Shown piece by piece: positions 1-8,910 of a stretch of 64,000 nt of DNA. Source of the stretch: Methanobacterium sp. UBA176 (GTDB lineage Archaea; Methanobacteriota; Methanobacteria; Methanobacteriales; Methanobacteriaceae); assembly GCA_002505765.1 (NCBI GenBank), contig DAVZ01000055.1:1-64000 (forward strand), given 5' to 3'. Position numbers and translations under genes: made by a program. The first letter of the stretch is position 1. Each line of letters begins with the position of its first letter. A model generated the notes under the pieces. That model was not told where the DNA came from. It was given only the letters and a program-made list of their open reading frames with translations, and searched no databases.

Positions 1-80
1 AAATATATAACTAATATTTACGGGGTTGTAAAGTTATTGGGGTTGAGCAGATTTGTTGAAATATTTTTGACTTGATATGT

Positions 81-308
81 CTACTGAAAACAATAATTAA
101 CGAATATGAAATATTGACTCCAGCATGTGAAAATCAGGGATTTTTCACTGTGAAAAATTGAAAATTTTTCAACACCGGTTAACTTTACAGTCCCATACTT
201 ACAAATTCCCTTTACACTCCTCAAGCTCTTTTTAGCTTCAATCAATTCAACAGTTAGTTTATTTATTTTGTTTTTTAAGTCTATATTTTCAATTCTTTTA
301 AACTCCAT
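81..308 (-). CDS. small hypothetical ORF, possibly a broken gene
   Basis: A 75-codon frame whose first 40 residues (MEFKRIENIDLKNK...) look like a charged helical protein, while the remainder is rich in Phe, Tyr and Trp and reads like frame-shifted or non-coding sequence. No family is recognised. It may be the 5' end of a gene whose 3' part decayed, because the adjacent stretch (309-845) also carries short Glu/Lys-rich open pieces on the same strand. No convincing ribosome site precedes the ATG. Weakly supported. Confidence 0.2.
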   Translation of the reverse strand: MEFKRIENIDLKNKINKLTVELIEAKKSLRSVKGICKYGTVKLTGVEKFSIFHSEKSLIFTCWSQYFIFVNYCFQ

Positions 309-845
309 TAGATTATAGAATCCCTATTTTCCCAAAAAAAACTGTATTCAATTCTTTTAGTTTTGAAGGGTTTCATTTAACTCATTTTTAAGATTCAATA
401 CTTTCCATCCTTTCCTGTTTCTCTTTCTATTTCCTCTCGCTCTTCATAATGATCAACCCTCTTTGTATGATATTTCAGGCAATTTAAATTATATAACCAT
501 GATTAATTTATAAAAAAATATTCATCAAATTTTTTTTATCTATTGCAGACCTGTAATTCCATAGTTATCTGAAAAGAATTTTAAAGCATCATTTTTTAGT
601 AAAATCTTATTTTGCAGTGAATCTATCATATCACTATTTTCATCGTTATTTAAATTGTACCATCTATTTATCCTTAAAAATCAAAAATGAAGCATTTCTG
701 TCATTTTAAATGGATTTGCCATTTTTACTATATTCCCATTACTAAACAGGATCCAGTGAATCTCTCAAAAAAATCTAATTTTGTGGTTTTTTTTACTTTC
801 CTGTGCAATTTCCATGTTTTTAACACCAATTAAATGTATAATGAT
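309..845. other. gene-poor spacer with coding debris
   Basis: AT-rich spacer without a credible gene. On the minus strand, at about 405-500, there is an open stretch of some 35 codons, rich in Glu, Arg and Lys, that ends in a stop but lacks a start. It looks like the tail of a decayed small gene. Nothing else was found. Confidence 0.4.
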
Positions 846-1277
846 TTATAGACCAATGGCCTCCCCCATTTCTTTATCATAATAAAATTGTTTTCCACAT
901 TTCTCACATAAGTAAACATCGAAGGATTTGGATATACTTATAGATTGGTTTGTAATATCTAAATCTATTAATTTTACCTCATCAAAATGACAGTAGGGAC
1001 ATTTAACATCGTAAAACTCAGCAGGACCAAAAACAGAAGAAGTTGCAACAAAAACCAAAATACCGACTAAAACCAGCATAAAAATCATTGTTAAGGTGAT
1101 ATACTGTTTTGAAGTCAACTTCGCAAGTTTTTCAGGTTCTTTTCCTGACATAGATGCTTTTTTAGGATTTACATGATCTATTAGACCTATATTTCCGCCG
1201 CATTCACATTTTCTATCTTTATCTATGTTTTCATCATCCTTGTATTTTCCACATTTATCACAGGCAAGATCTGGCAT
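846..1277 (-). CDS. membrane protein with zinc ribbons on both sides of one TM segment
   Basis: 143 residues. The N-terminus carries a Cys quartet (C6xxC9 and C24xC26), then a lysine-rich linker, one hydrophobic segment at about residues 59-84, and a second zinc ribbon (CPYC ... CEKC) in the C-terminal half. The cysteine spacing indicates two zinc-binding knuckles. The arrangement resembles the many small zinc-ribbon membrane proteins of methanogens, whose role is unknown. It is monocistronic, with a long spacer on either side. No enzyme domain is visible, so I assign no function beyond metal binding and membrane anchoring. Confidence 0.7.
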   Translation of the reverse strand: MPDLACDKCGKYKDDENIDKDRKCECGGNIGLIDHVNPKKASMSGKEPEKLAKLTSKQYITLTMIFMLVLVGILVFVATSSVFGPAEFYDVKCPYCHFDEVKLIDLDITNQSISISKSFDVYLCEKCGKQFYYDKEMGEAIGL

Positions 1278-1694
1278 ACATACACCGTTATCTGTTTAAT
1301 TATATCCTGATTTACAAATTACACTTATAACGTTCATTTATTAAATTGTTGTTATTCATATATCAAACCATTTAAAATATTGTTAATTACAAATATTTAG
1401 GCCTCTAAAATTAAATAGAGCCTCTAAAAATTTATTATTTAATAAATTACAGTGTATTAAACATTTTTTTGATTTACAGTGCTTTAATAGTTTTACTGAA
1501 AGGGCTGTTATAATGTTATTTTCCTAAAATAATGTTTTAAATAAACCTATTGGTTGAAAAAACTTAACAAGAAAGCTCCTTCCAAATTCATAAAATATAT
1601 ACCTTCATAAAGTGCTCTAAATCATTAAAAGAGCCGTATAAGCGCCTTTTTTTTACTTTTAAACCAAAAGATTTAAATGGAATAAGGTCAAATT
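1278..1694. other. spacer between divergent genes
   Basis: AT-rich spacer between the zinc-ribbon gene and the transglutaminase leader. It contains scattered TATA-like stretches that could serve either gene and a near-repeat of 'cctctaaaa' around 1401-1430. No ORF or clear RNA gene was seen. Confidence 0.4.
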
Positions 1695-1696
1695 AT

Positions 1697-1755
1697 GGCC
1701 TATCCCTGAAAAATACTCGGTAACGGTATTTTTATGATCGGGAATCGGAGGCGGT
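1697..1755 (+). promoter_or_regulatory. folded mRNA leader that pairs with the ribosome site of the transglutaminase gene
   Basis: Three nested helices can be drawn by eye. GCCU (1698-1701) pairs with AGGC (1749-1752), which includes part of the GGAGG ribosome site at 1747-1751. UCCC (1703-1706) pairs with GGGA (1740-1743). An apical helix AAAAATAC (1709-1716) / GTATTTTT (1726-1733) is closed by two C-G pairs and a GTAA loop of the GNRA class. The geometry suggests a cis-acting RNA (riboswitch or thermosensor) that masks translation initiation. I could not match it to a named riboswitch class. Confidence 0.5.
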
Positions 1756-1758
1756 ATA

Positions 1759-2838
1759 ATTACGAAAAAACTGTTATTTACAGTCCTACTTGCTGCCAGC
1801 ATATTAATAACTGGCATGGCTGGTGCAAGCGCATCAGAAGTAGGAAATGCACAAAAACAGAGTTTATATGCTAGTTATGTGCAAGAAACGAGTGAAAAAA
1901 CAACATATCCAAATATTTTAGAAGATTCAGCCCCAACGCAAAAAAAGGCTGATGTATTTTATTTAAAGAAGTTAAAAAAACAAGAAAAAGTTTTTAAGAA
2001 AACCAAACCAAAACAGGGAAAAAACGCAATTCTTACAAAGAACATTTCTAAATCTGATACCAGAAAGACAGCAAGTAAAAGTTCAGTTTATTCAAAAAAC
2101 ATTCCAGAAAACAAATCAGAAAACATTAAAGCAACCTGTGATAAATCAACTTATTCAAAGAATTTTTCAAAAAAATTCAATTCATCAATGACAAATCAAG
2201 GGAACATCCAAGCTAAAAATCAACTTATAATTGGTACAATTGAAAATTCATCAGATAAATTCCCTGTAAATCATGACCCTCTAAAACCTGAGCTATCCAA
2301 TGAGAGTGAATATCTTTCCCCGGAAAACAACAATCTCTACGGGAAACCAGTTGCTCTTAACAATGAACCAGTGGCAGCGGCGGGTGAAACAAAATATCTG
2401 GTGAAATCCAGTAATTGTGACATAAACGCACCTACAGTAAAATCTTTGGCTGCAGCATTAACCAATGGAAAAACATCAACAATGAGCAAAGCAGTGGCAA
2501 TCTTCAATTATGTAAGGGATAAAATCAGCTACTCTTTTTACTACAACACTAAAAAAGGAGCTGTAGGAACACTGACTTCAAAGAGTGGAAATTGTGTTGA
2601 TCAAACACATCTTTTAATTGCTCTTATGAGGTCTGTAGGAATACCTGCAAGGTACGTGCATGTTAAAGCTAGATTTACAAGTGGTAAAGTATACGGACAT
2701 ATATATGCACATGTCTTTGTAAACGGTAAATGGTATGCAGCAGACACAACAAGCACAAAAAACACCTTTGGTGTTATTAAAAACTGGAACACACAAACAC
2801 GCACATTTTACGGAACATATGCTTCTCTACCTTTCTAA
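1759..2838 (+). CDS. secreted transglutaminase-like cysteine protease/isopeptidase
   Basis: The reading frame contains an ATG at 1816, but coding features extend upstream to an ATT at 1759. From there it encodes a classic signal peptide (TKKLLFTVLLAASILITG), and GGAGG lies 7 bases before the ATT, so an ATT start is likely. After a roughly 190-residue Lys/Ser/Asn-rich low-complexity linker comes a transglutaminase-core domain. Counted from 1816, its triad is Cys260 (GNCVD), His295 or His299 (HIYAH) and Asp310 (AADTT). In Methanobacteriales such domains occur in surface and pseudomurein-active proteins, so a cell-wall role is plausible but inferred. A secreted PepSY-like gene follows 40 bases downstream, probably in the same transcript. 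Confidence 0.8.
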   Translation: MTKKLLFTVLLAASILITGMAGASASEVGNAQKQSLYASYVQETSEKTTYPNILEDSAPTQKKADVFYLKKLKKQEKVFKKTKPKQGKNAILTKNISKSDTRKTASKSSVYSKNIPENKSENIKATCDKSTYSKNFSKKFNSSMTNQGNIQAKNQLIIGTIENSSDKFPVNHDPLKPELSNESEYLSPENNNLYGKPVALNNEPVAAAGETKYLVKSSNCDINAPTVKSLAAALTNGKTSTMSKAVAIFNYVRDKISYSFYYNTKKGAVGTLTSKSGNCVDQTHLLIALMRSVGIPARYVHVKARFTSGKVYGHIYAHVFVNGKWYAADTTSTKNTFGVIKNWNTQTRTFYGTYASLPF

Positions 2839-2878
2839 AATTTAGAATTGTAGATTAGCTAGAATTTGGAGGGAAAAA

Positions 2879-3262
2879 ATGCTAAAAAAATCCATTATAG
2901 GCCTAATTGCACTAATTGCAGCAATTGGCCTGGTATTTGCGGCTTATGGTGATGGGGACAATGATGTTTCCACCCAAAAGTCCATTAACTCCCATAAACA
3001 GAATAAATCTGTGGAAAGCAGTGAATCAACTACTAAAGCCAGTGCAAAAGCCAATAATCAAATATCAGAAGAGCGAGCTCAAAAGATAGCTCAAAAGTAC
3101 ATTGAAGAACCCGGAGCAAAGGCAGGCAAGCCAAAACTAGGCGATATGGATGGTAAAAAAGTTTATACTGTTCCAGTATTGCTTAAAGGAGATACTGTGG
3201 GAGAAATATATATTAGCGCCACTACAGGGAAAAACCTTGGAGGGGCAGGAGGGGTTTCTTAA
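2879..3262 (+). CDS. secreted/anchored PepSY-like small protein
   Basis: 127 residues, preceded by a strong GGAGGG site. An N-terminal hydrophobic segment (about residues 4-22, KKSIIGLIALIAAIGLVFAA) acts as signal or anchor. It is followed by a Ser/Lys/Asn linker and a C-terminal alpha/beta module. That module reads like PepSY: 'EERAQKIAQKYIEEPGA', then a strand-forming 'KKVYTVPVLLKGDTVGEIYI' and a final Gly-rich turn. PepSY domains are thought to bind or inhibit exported peptidases. This one lies between a secreted transglutaminase and a secreted serine protease, so a role as inhibitor or partner is reasonable, but inferred. Confidence 0.6.
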   Translation: MLKKSIIGLIALIAAIGLVFAAYGDGDNDVSTQKSINSHKQNKSVESSESTTKASAKANNQISEERAQKIAQKYIEEPGAKAGKPKLGDMDGKKVYTVPVLLKGDTVGEIYISATTGKNLGGAGGVS

Positions 3263-3276
3263 AACCTCTAACCTTA

Positions 3277-3286
3277 TTTTTTTTTT
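3277..3286 (+). terminator. T-tract terminator
   Basis: Ten consecutive T residues 15 bases after the PepSY-like gene stop. A U-rich run is the usual intrinsic termination signal of archaeal RNA polymerase. Confidence 0.5.
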
Positions 3287-3494
3287 AAATATATTTATAA
3301 TTTGATTTTTAGTAATAATAAATTATTAATTATTCATATCTATTTTAATATATTCACTAAATTAATTCATTTTTAAGTTACTGAAATAATGATTATACCA
3401 TTCTGGCTTTTATTTTTGAATAAAAGAAAATATTAAATCTCTGTTTTTATATAATTAATAATAATTCTATATTTTTTATTATCGGAGGATTAGA

Positions 3495-4514
3495 ATGGTA
3501 TCAGCTAAAAAAACATTGCTAATACTTGCCACTATTTTTATGGTCATTCCAGGGGCTTTTGTAGTTAATCACAGTTTTGAAAGTACTTTTCCAGGTAATC
3601 CCTTAACTTCAACCGTTTATATTGAAAATGGAGTGTCCGGAATAGTAACAATTACAGACCCATATTTAAGTAAAAAGTCAGAACTAAAGGTGGATTACTA
3701 TCCACTCAGCTCTGGTTCAGGAGTAATTATAACCCAAGAAGGATACATAATAACCGCCCTTCATGTAATTGGAGAACCAAAGACTTCAAGTGAGCAAAAC
3801 AGGGCAGAAAGAATGGAAAAAAGTGATATTATAAATCATCTGGAAAAAGCGGCTGTAAAAGACTATTTATCTAATTTTAATCCCCATCTGGGAGATCAGC
3901 TAATTAAGGAAAGTTCCAATAAACTTCGAATCTCTAAAAAACAAAATTTAGATTCTACAGTCCATTTACTTAAACAAAACAAGTTGATGGAAACAAAATC
4001 AGCCAAACAGGTCATTAAAGTGAGATTACCCTCTTCGGGAGGAATTAATTCATTTTATTCTTATAAAGCCCGAATAGTTGATGTGGGGGATGCAAAGAAA
4101 AACGAGGATATGGCTCTTTTAAAAATAAATCCAGTTAAAAGTCTGCCTACACTTAAAATTACTTCAAAAAAACCTTTGATTGGTGAAACATTGCACATTT
4201 ATGGTTATCCTGGTAACGGAGGAAATAGATATCTAAAAAATATCGTGGAACCATCCTCAGCATCTGGTTTACTTACATCTATAAAGCTCAACAGAGCAGG
4301 TACAGTATATTACCAGACAACTGCAGCCACTGCAAATGGTTATAGCGGAGGTCCCGTTTTAAATAATCAGAATCAGGTTGTAGGTATTATAATATACGGA
4401 ATTGAAAGACATTCATACTTTGGAAAGCAATTTAAGTCAAAATCATGCCTCTTTCTATCCTCTAAACATTTAATAGATATGTGTAAGAGAAACAATGTTA
4501 ATATCTTTGTTTGA
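3495..4514 (+). CDS. secreted trypsin-like serine protease
   Basis: 339 residues with an N-terminal signal/anchor (about residues 6-26), preceded by GGAGGAT. The chymotrypsin-fold triad can be read as His90 (TALHVIG), Asp205 (EDMALLKI) and Ser284 (GYSGGPVL), in HtrA/DegP order. The GSGVIIT and GYPG segments expected around the fold are present. No PDZ domain follows, so it is shorter than DegP. A charged insert of about 80 residues (residues 92-175) separates His and Asp strands. It probably acts outside the cell on surface proteins. Its own promoter region lies in the 230-base AT-rich spacer upstream. Confidence 0.8.
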   Translation: MVSAKKTLLILATIFMVIPGAFVVNHSFESTFPGNPLTSTVYIENGVSGIVTITDPYLSKKSELKVDYYPLSSGSGVIITQEGYIITALHVIGEPKTSSEQNRAERMEKSDIINHLEKAAVKDYLSNFNPHLGDQLIKESSNKLRISKKQNLDSTVHLLKQNKLMETKSAKQVIKVRLPSSGGINSFYSYKARIVDVGDAKKNEDMALLKINPVKSLPTLKITSKKPLIGETLHIYGYPGNGGNRYLKNIVEPSSASGLLTSIKLNRAGTVYYQTTAATANGYSGGPVLNNQNQVVGIIIYGIERHSYFGKQFKSKSCLFLSSKHLIDMCKRNNVNIFV

Positions 4515-4671
4515 GCATTCAGGCAGACGTTCTACCTACTTTCAATAAATGTATTCTGGATTTTAGTACGTTACTTAAAAATATTATCTGGAATTTATAA
4601 AATTTAAACATAAATACTGTTATTTCTAATCAAGGATTTATGATAATTTTTTTTATACCCCCAGCATAGAA

Positions 4672-4699
4672 AAGTATATAAGTATATTCTTATATACTT
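4672..4699 (+). promoter_or_regulatory. palindromic operator overlapping TATA box of the ArsR-type gene
   Basis: A perfect 11-base inverted repeat, AAGTATATAAG (4672-4682) and CTTATATACTT (4689-4699), with a 6-base spacer. The left arm contains a TATA-box-like GTATATAAG, about 25 bases before the ATG at 4700/4706, so the transcript may be leaderless. The position immediately before an ArsR-family start strongly suggests autorepression by TATA occlusion. Confidence 0.65.
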
Positions 4700-5071
4700 A
4701 TGTACATGTTGCGGATAAAATCTGATTATTGCTGTGATTTATCTGAAGAATTAGAGGAATTATTTAAGGCGCTTAGCAACGTTAACCGCCTTCTTTTAAT
4801 CTATAAAATGACTTCTGGAGAAGTGGAAAAGGTTACCGTTACACAGTTGGCCAGGATGATGGGATTAACACAACCAGCAGCATCACAACATCTAAAAATC
4901 TTGAAAACTGCAAAGATCCTCTCTGCAGAAAAAAGAGGTAACTACATCTACTACACATTTAACAAAACTCAAATGATAAATCACAAAGAGAAGATTGATT
5001 TTTTATTTGGCTGCGTTTTATCCAAATGCAATAAAATTGAAAAGGGCAAAAAAGCTCCTAAACACCATTAA
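4700..5071 (+). CDS. ArsR-family winged-helix regulator
   Basis: 123 residues. The winged-helix core is 'LFKALSNVNRLLLIYKM' (helices 1-2), 'VTQLARMMGLTQPAASQHLKIL' (recognition helices) and 'EKRGNYIYYTF' (wing), typical of ArsR/SmtB repressors. Cys pairs at the N-terminus (DYCCDL) and C-terminus (GCVLSKCNK) could bind metal or sense redox state, but this is inferred. The start can be ATG 4700 or ATG 4706; neither has a ribosome site, as expected for a leaderless mRNA starting in the adjacent palindrome. LonA starts 60 bases downstream on the same strand, so this regulator could control the protease gene as well. Confidence 0.85.
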   Translation: MYMLRIKSDYCCDLSEELEELFKALSNVNRLLLIYKMTSGEVEKVTVTQLARMMGLTQPAASQHLKILKTAKILSAEKRGNYIYYTFNKTQMINHKEKIDFLFGCVLSKCNKIEKGKKAPKHH

Positions 5072-5130
5072 ATTTTAAATAAATTAAAAAGCCGCATTAC
5101 AATCAAATTATCGAATCATAGAGTGATAAT

Positions 5131-7503
5131 ATGAATGATACGAACGTTAATAAAGAATTATCTGTAATAGTTATCCCAGATACAGTCTTATTACATAAAA
5201 ACAATATGAATCTTAAATTAGATAAAAAAACTGGCGGAGAACTCTATAATAGGGTAGCCAGAGACGATTTCTACGGTATTGCTGTAGCAGTTAGGGAAAT
5301 AGAGGACGAAGTGTTATACATAGATGACGATTTATACACTACAGGAACCCTTATTAAAATTAACAAAGTTAAACAGCACAAGCATTTTTACCATATAAAC
5401 GTGGAAATAATTGAAAGAGTAGAAATAGAAGAATTTATCCCAGATGGCAGAAATTACATGGCAACCTACACATTAATGCCGGATATAGTTGATCTAGATC
5501 CACAGGATCAACAAGAAATAGCAGATAAAATAAAAGAACTGGTATCAGAAATCAGTGAAAACTTCAAAGGCTCAAAAACCTATGTAAATCATGTGAATAG
5601 GCTTAAAGACCTGACTAGAATTATTGGATACGTGTTTCCCTACACCAGACTATCCATCGAAGAAAAGCAGACCCTTCTTGAAATGCGTTCATTAAAAGAA
5701 AAGAGTCTTAAATTCATTGACATATTAATTGAGCAAAAAGAATCCATAAAACTACAGATGGAAATGGCTGCAAAGTTCAACGAAGAAATGAACAAAAGAA
5801 ACAGAGAAAACATGCTTAAAGAGCAACTTAAGGCCATAAAAGAAGAATTAAACGAATCTGAAGGTGTTGGAAAGAAAGAGTACCGCGAATTAATCGAAGC
5901 AGCAAATATGCCTGAAGAGGTTAAAAAAGTGGCCTTGGAAGAAGTGGAGAAACTGGAAAGACAGGGCCCTCACAGTTCTGAAGAAAATGTAATTAGAAAC
6001 TATCTTGAATTACTGGTAAACCTTCCATGGGGCCCAAGTGAAATCAAAAACATCGACATCGAAGCTGCACGTGAATTACTTGATGAACAGCACTATGGAC
6101 TTGATAAAGTTAAAGATAGAATTATCCAGCACATGACAGTGATGAAACTTAAACAGAACAAACAGGGATCCATTTTACTACTTGTAGGACCCCCAGGAAC
6201 AGGAAAAACAAGTTTAGGAAGAAGTATCGCTGAAGCTTTAGAACGTAAATACGTAAGAATCAGCTTTGGTGGAGTTAAAGACGAATCTGAAATTAGGGGT
6301 CACAGAAGAACCTATCTGGGTGCATTACCTGGACGAATTATCCAGGGAATGAAACGTGCTGGTGAAAAAAATCCTGTGTTCATCTTAGATGAAGTGGATA
6401 AGCTTATGGCATCCTACAGTGGCGATCCGGCAAGCGCACTACTGGAAGTACTGGATCCAGAGCAAAATAACACCTTCTCAGACCACTACCTTGAAGTTCC
6501 CTACGATCTATCTGACGTATTCTTCATTGCAACAGCAAACGACATAAGAGGCATTCCAGGACCATTAAGGGACCGTATGGAAGTCATCCAGATCGGCAGT
6601 TACACCAGCCACGAAAAGTTCCATATAGCAAAAAAACACCTTGTAGATCTAATACTTGAAGATAACGGATTGAGTAAAACCCAGCTTCAAATTGAAGATG
6701 AGACAATTAAAACCATCATCGAAAAGTATACAAGAGAAGCAGGAGTAAGAGGACTTAAACGGCAGTTATCTGCAGTTGCAAGGGTTGCATCTGAAAAAAT
6801 CGTCCTTGGTAAGGTGGAATTGCCATACGTTATTAGAGAAGATATGTTATATGACATTTTAGGCCATGAACTTATCCCGTACCAGCAGGCGGGCAAAAAT
6901 AACCCTCCAGGAGTGGTTACAGGGCTTGCATGGACACCTGTAGGTGGAGATATTCTATTCATTGAAGGTGCCTTCATGCCTGGAACCGGTAAATTAACCC
7001 TGACCGGTCAGCTTGGCGATGTGATGAAAGAATCAGCAAAGATTTCAGAGACACTCATCCGTTCAAGGCTTGCATTTAACCTCAAGCACATAGAATTTGA
7101 TAAAAAAGACTTACATATACACGTTCCATCTGGCGCTATCCCAAAAGACGGACCTTCTGCAGGAGTAGCTCTTTTAACCACCATAGCATCGCTTGTAACA
7201 GGCCATGAAGTTGATCCAAAACTGGCCATGACCGGTGAAATCTCACTTAGAGGAGCAGTTTTACCAGTTGGCGGGATAAAGGAGAAGGTCCTTGCAGCTC
7301 ATCGTGCAGGAATAAAAAGGGTCATACTACCAAAAGACAATGAAAAAGACCTGGATGACGTTCCAGAAGATGTGAAGAATGAATTAGAATTCATCCTGGT
7401 TGAAACCGTGGAAGACGTTATAAAAGAAACCATTGGCATTGAATTACCTAAACCAATGATGTTCCATATGGAAGCAGGCCCTTTAAGGGGGGCTGGAGCA
7501 TAA
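5131..7503 (+). CDS. lon: ATP-dependent protease La, bacterial LonA type
   Basis: 790 residues with the complete LonA architecture: N-terminal substrate-binding domain (residues 1-200), coiled-coil (about 200-290), AAA+ module with Walker A GPPGTGKT at 353-360 and sensor/arginine-finger region, and the Ser-Lys protease domain with Ser676 (KDGPSAG) and Lys719 (KEKVLAA). The Ser-Lys spacing equals that of E. coli Lon. No transmembrane insert is present, so this is the soluble bacterial form and not the membrane-bound LonB usual in archaea. It degrades misfolded and regulatory proteins. Acquisition from bacteria is the likely origin. The gene is intact and ends in a hairpin/T-run terminator. Confidence 0.95.
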   Translation: MNDTNVNKELSVIVIPDTVLLHKNNMNLKLDKKTGGELYNRVARDDFYGIAVAVREIEDEVLYIDDDLYTTGTLIKINKVKQHKHFYHINVEIIERVEIEEFIPDGRNYMATYTLMPDIVDLDPQDQQEIADKIKELVSEISENFKGSKTYVNHVNRLKDLTRIIGYVFPYTRLSIEEKQTLLEMRSLKEKSLKFIDILIEQKESIKLQMEMAAKFNEEMNKRNRENMLKEQLKAIKEELNESEGVGKKEYRELIEAANMPEEVKKVALEEVEKLERQGPHSSEENVIRNYLELLVNLPWGPSEIKNIDIEAARELLDEQHYGLDKVKDRIIQHMTVMKLKQNKQGSILLLVGPPGTGKTSLGRSIAEALERKYVRISFGGVKDESEIRGHRRTYLGALPGRIIQGMKRAGEKNPVFILDEVDKLMASYSGDPASALLEVLDPEQNNTFSDHYLEVPYDLSDVFFIATANDIRGIPGPLRDRMEVIQIGSYTSHEKFHIAKKHLVDLILEDNGLSKTQLQIEDETIKTIIEKYTREAGVRGLKRQLSAVARVASEKIVLGKVELPYVIREDMLYDILGHELIPYQQAGKNNPPGVVTGLAWTPVGGDILFIEGAFMPGTGKLTLTGQLGDVMKESAKISETLIRSRLAFNLKHIEFDKKDLHIHVPSGAIPKDGPSAGVALLTTIASLVTGHEVDPKLAMTGEISLRGAVLPVGGIKEKVLAAHRAGIKRVILPKDNEKDLDDVPEDVKNELEFILVETVEDVIKETIGIELPKPMMFHMEAGPLRGAGA

Positions 7504-7530
7504 AATCCTTCAATACCCATCGTATTATCT

Positions 7531-7566
7531 ATCCAGTTTTAAAAATGCTGGATGGATATTTTTATT
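7531..7566 (+). terminator. hairpin plus T-rich terminator after lon
   Basis: ATCCAG (7531-7536) pairs with CTGGAT (7548-7553) and is followed by a T-rich stretch (ATATTTTTATTTT). It lies 28 bases after the lon stop codon. Confidence 0.55.
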
Positions 7567-7781
7567 TTAACCAGATTTTTTTTTATGGAAATTAGTTAAT
7601 TCTAAAGCATCATAGCACTTAAAAAAGTTAATTATGTTTTAAATCAATTTTCAATATTCATTTTTATTACTTTTTAGAAATTGAATCTTAAGAATAAGTT
7701 ATATAAACAAAAATAACATAAAACAAATTATATAACTTAAGTAATTATTATTCCTTATGCAGATGTTTAAAAGGTGGAAAT

Positions 7782-8345
7782 ATGGTTTCAAATGAAGAAA
7801 TTAAAAGAAGGCTGGAATTAAAAAGAAAAGGTATAGATCCAGATGAAGAATCACATTTAAAAAAAGAGGCTCATGGAACTCCCTTAAAATCAAAGTCCTC
7901 AACCAAAAAAATGGTTCCTTGTCCTAAATGCGGAACCATGAATCTTGAATCCTCTAAATTTTGTATTAACTGTGGAAACCCACTACAAAAAGATAGAAAA
8001 GTAGAAATTAAATCAAAATCCGTTGTTTGCCCTGAATGCGGGGCAGGAAATGTCGAAAGTTCCAGATTCTGTATTGGATGCGGAAGAAATTTGATGGAAG
8101 CTCCAGATGAAGTAATGCCAGACGAGCCTGAAGAATCCTTTAAAGTTGAAGAAGCAGAGTCAGACACAAAAGAGCTATTGGAAGATGATTCAAATCTTGA
8201 AACTGATTTAGAAACCTCCGATGAATCCAAAAAAACCGACTTATTTGAAGAGATCAAAAAAGCAAAGGAATTGCTGGACATGGGTGCAATTACAGAAGAT
8301 GAATTTGAAAAAATTAAAAATAAATACTTAAAACAGTTTGAATAG
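7782..8345 (+). CDS. double zinc-ribbon protein with C-terminal SHOCT-like domain
   Basis: 187 residues, preceded by GGTGGAAAT. A basic N-terminal helix is followed by two zinc ribbons of the CPKCG-x(9)-FCINCG / CPECG-x(9)-FCIGCG form (about residues 46-65 and 85-104), then a long acidic linker. The C-terminus (about 150-187, 'FEEIKKAKELLDMGAITEDEFEKIK') matches the SHOCT pattern of short C-terminal helices. Soluble. Such ribbon-SHOCT proteins are common in archaea, with unknown function and possibly scaffold or nucleic-acid roles. Single gene. Confidence 0.75.
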   Translation: MVSNEEIKRRLELKRKGIDPDEESHLKKEAHGTPLKSKSSTKKMVPCPKCGTMNLESSKFCINCGNPLQKDRKVEIKSKSVVCPECGAGNVESSRFCIGCGRNLMEAPDEVMPDEPEESFKVEEAESDTKELLEDDSNLETDLETSDESKKTDLFEEIKKAKELLDMGAITEDEFEKIKNKYLKQFE

Positions 8346-8578
8346 AAATATTTAATAGGATTTGTTATCTGGTGCATTTAGAATGGAAATTAATGAATTC
8401 CTCCACAATTTTTCTCCGTTTACAGAATTTCTTCCCCTATGCCTGTGCAGCATAATAAAATGGGAGAATGTAATGATATTAGGCAAATTATAATATCTAA
8501 ATTAGTATTTTGAAGTATTTTTAATTTGCTATTATGCACCAATTTTAATAAAAAGAATTCATTTGTTTTCACTCCTTG

Positions 8579-8910
8579 TCATAAGCTCTGGATTTCCTTG
8601 AACTTTGTGCTGATAAATTGGAAATTTCTATCAATTAAATGGATTATATTTTCTATAAATTTTTTAAAAAAGTCTTCTCTATTTTTAAAATCCCTATCAA
8701 CAGGCGTTGAATCAAGTTCATCAATAGCTTTTTCCTTATTTTGTAGGAGAACCATTTTAAAAAGATTTTCCTTGTTATTAAATTTTCTAAATAATGTCAT
8801 TTCAATAAAACCAGCCTCTTCTGCCAGAGTTTTACTTGTTGCCGCTGTATAATCTCTTTCTGCAAATATCTTTAAGAAGTATCCATAATTTTTTTGGTTT
8901 TATCCACCAC
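8579..8910 (-). pseudogene. TetR-family regulator, frameshifted
   Basis: Read from a GTG at 8910, the frame begins DKTKKIMDTS and hits a stop. One base off, it continues as LKIFAERDYTAATSKTLAEE (DNA-binding helices), then AGFIEMTLFRKFNNKENLF (the canonical TetR helix-3/4 signature), and runs to a stop at 8579. The join is at about 8873-8880, where one T seems missing. The total length (332 bases) is one short of a multiple of three. The ligand-binding domain is also far shorter than in normal TetR proteins (about 110 residues against about 190), so truncation adds to the frameshift. Confidence 0.7.

Noticed and set aside
8526..8852. 108-codon plus-strand frame
   Set aside because: Antisense shadow of the TetR remnant; composition is not protein-like.
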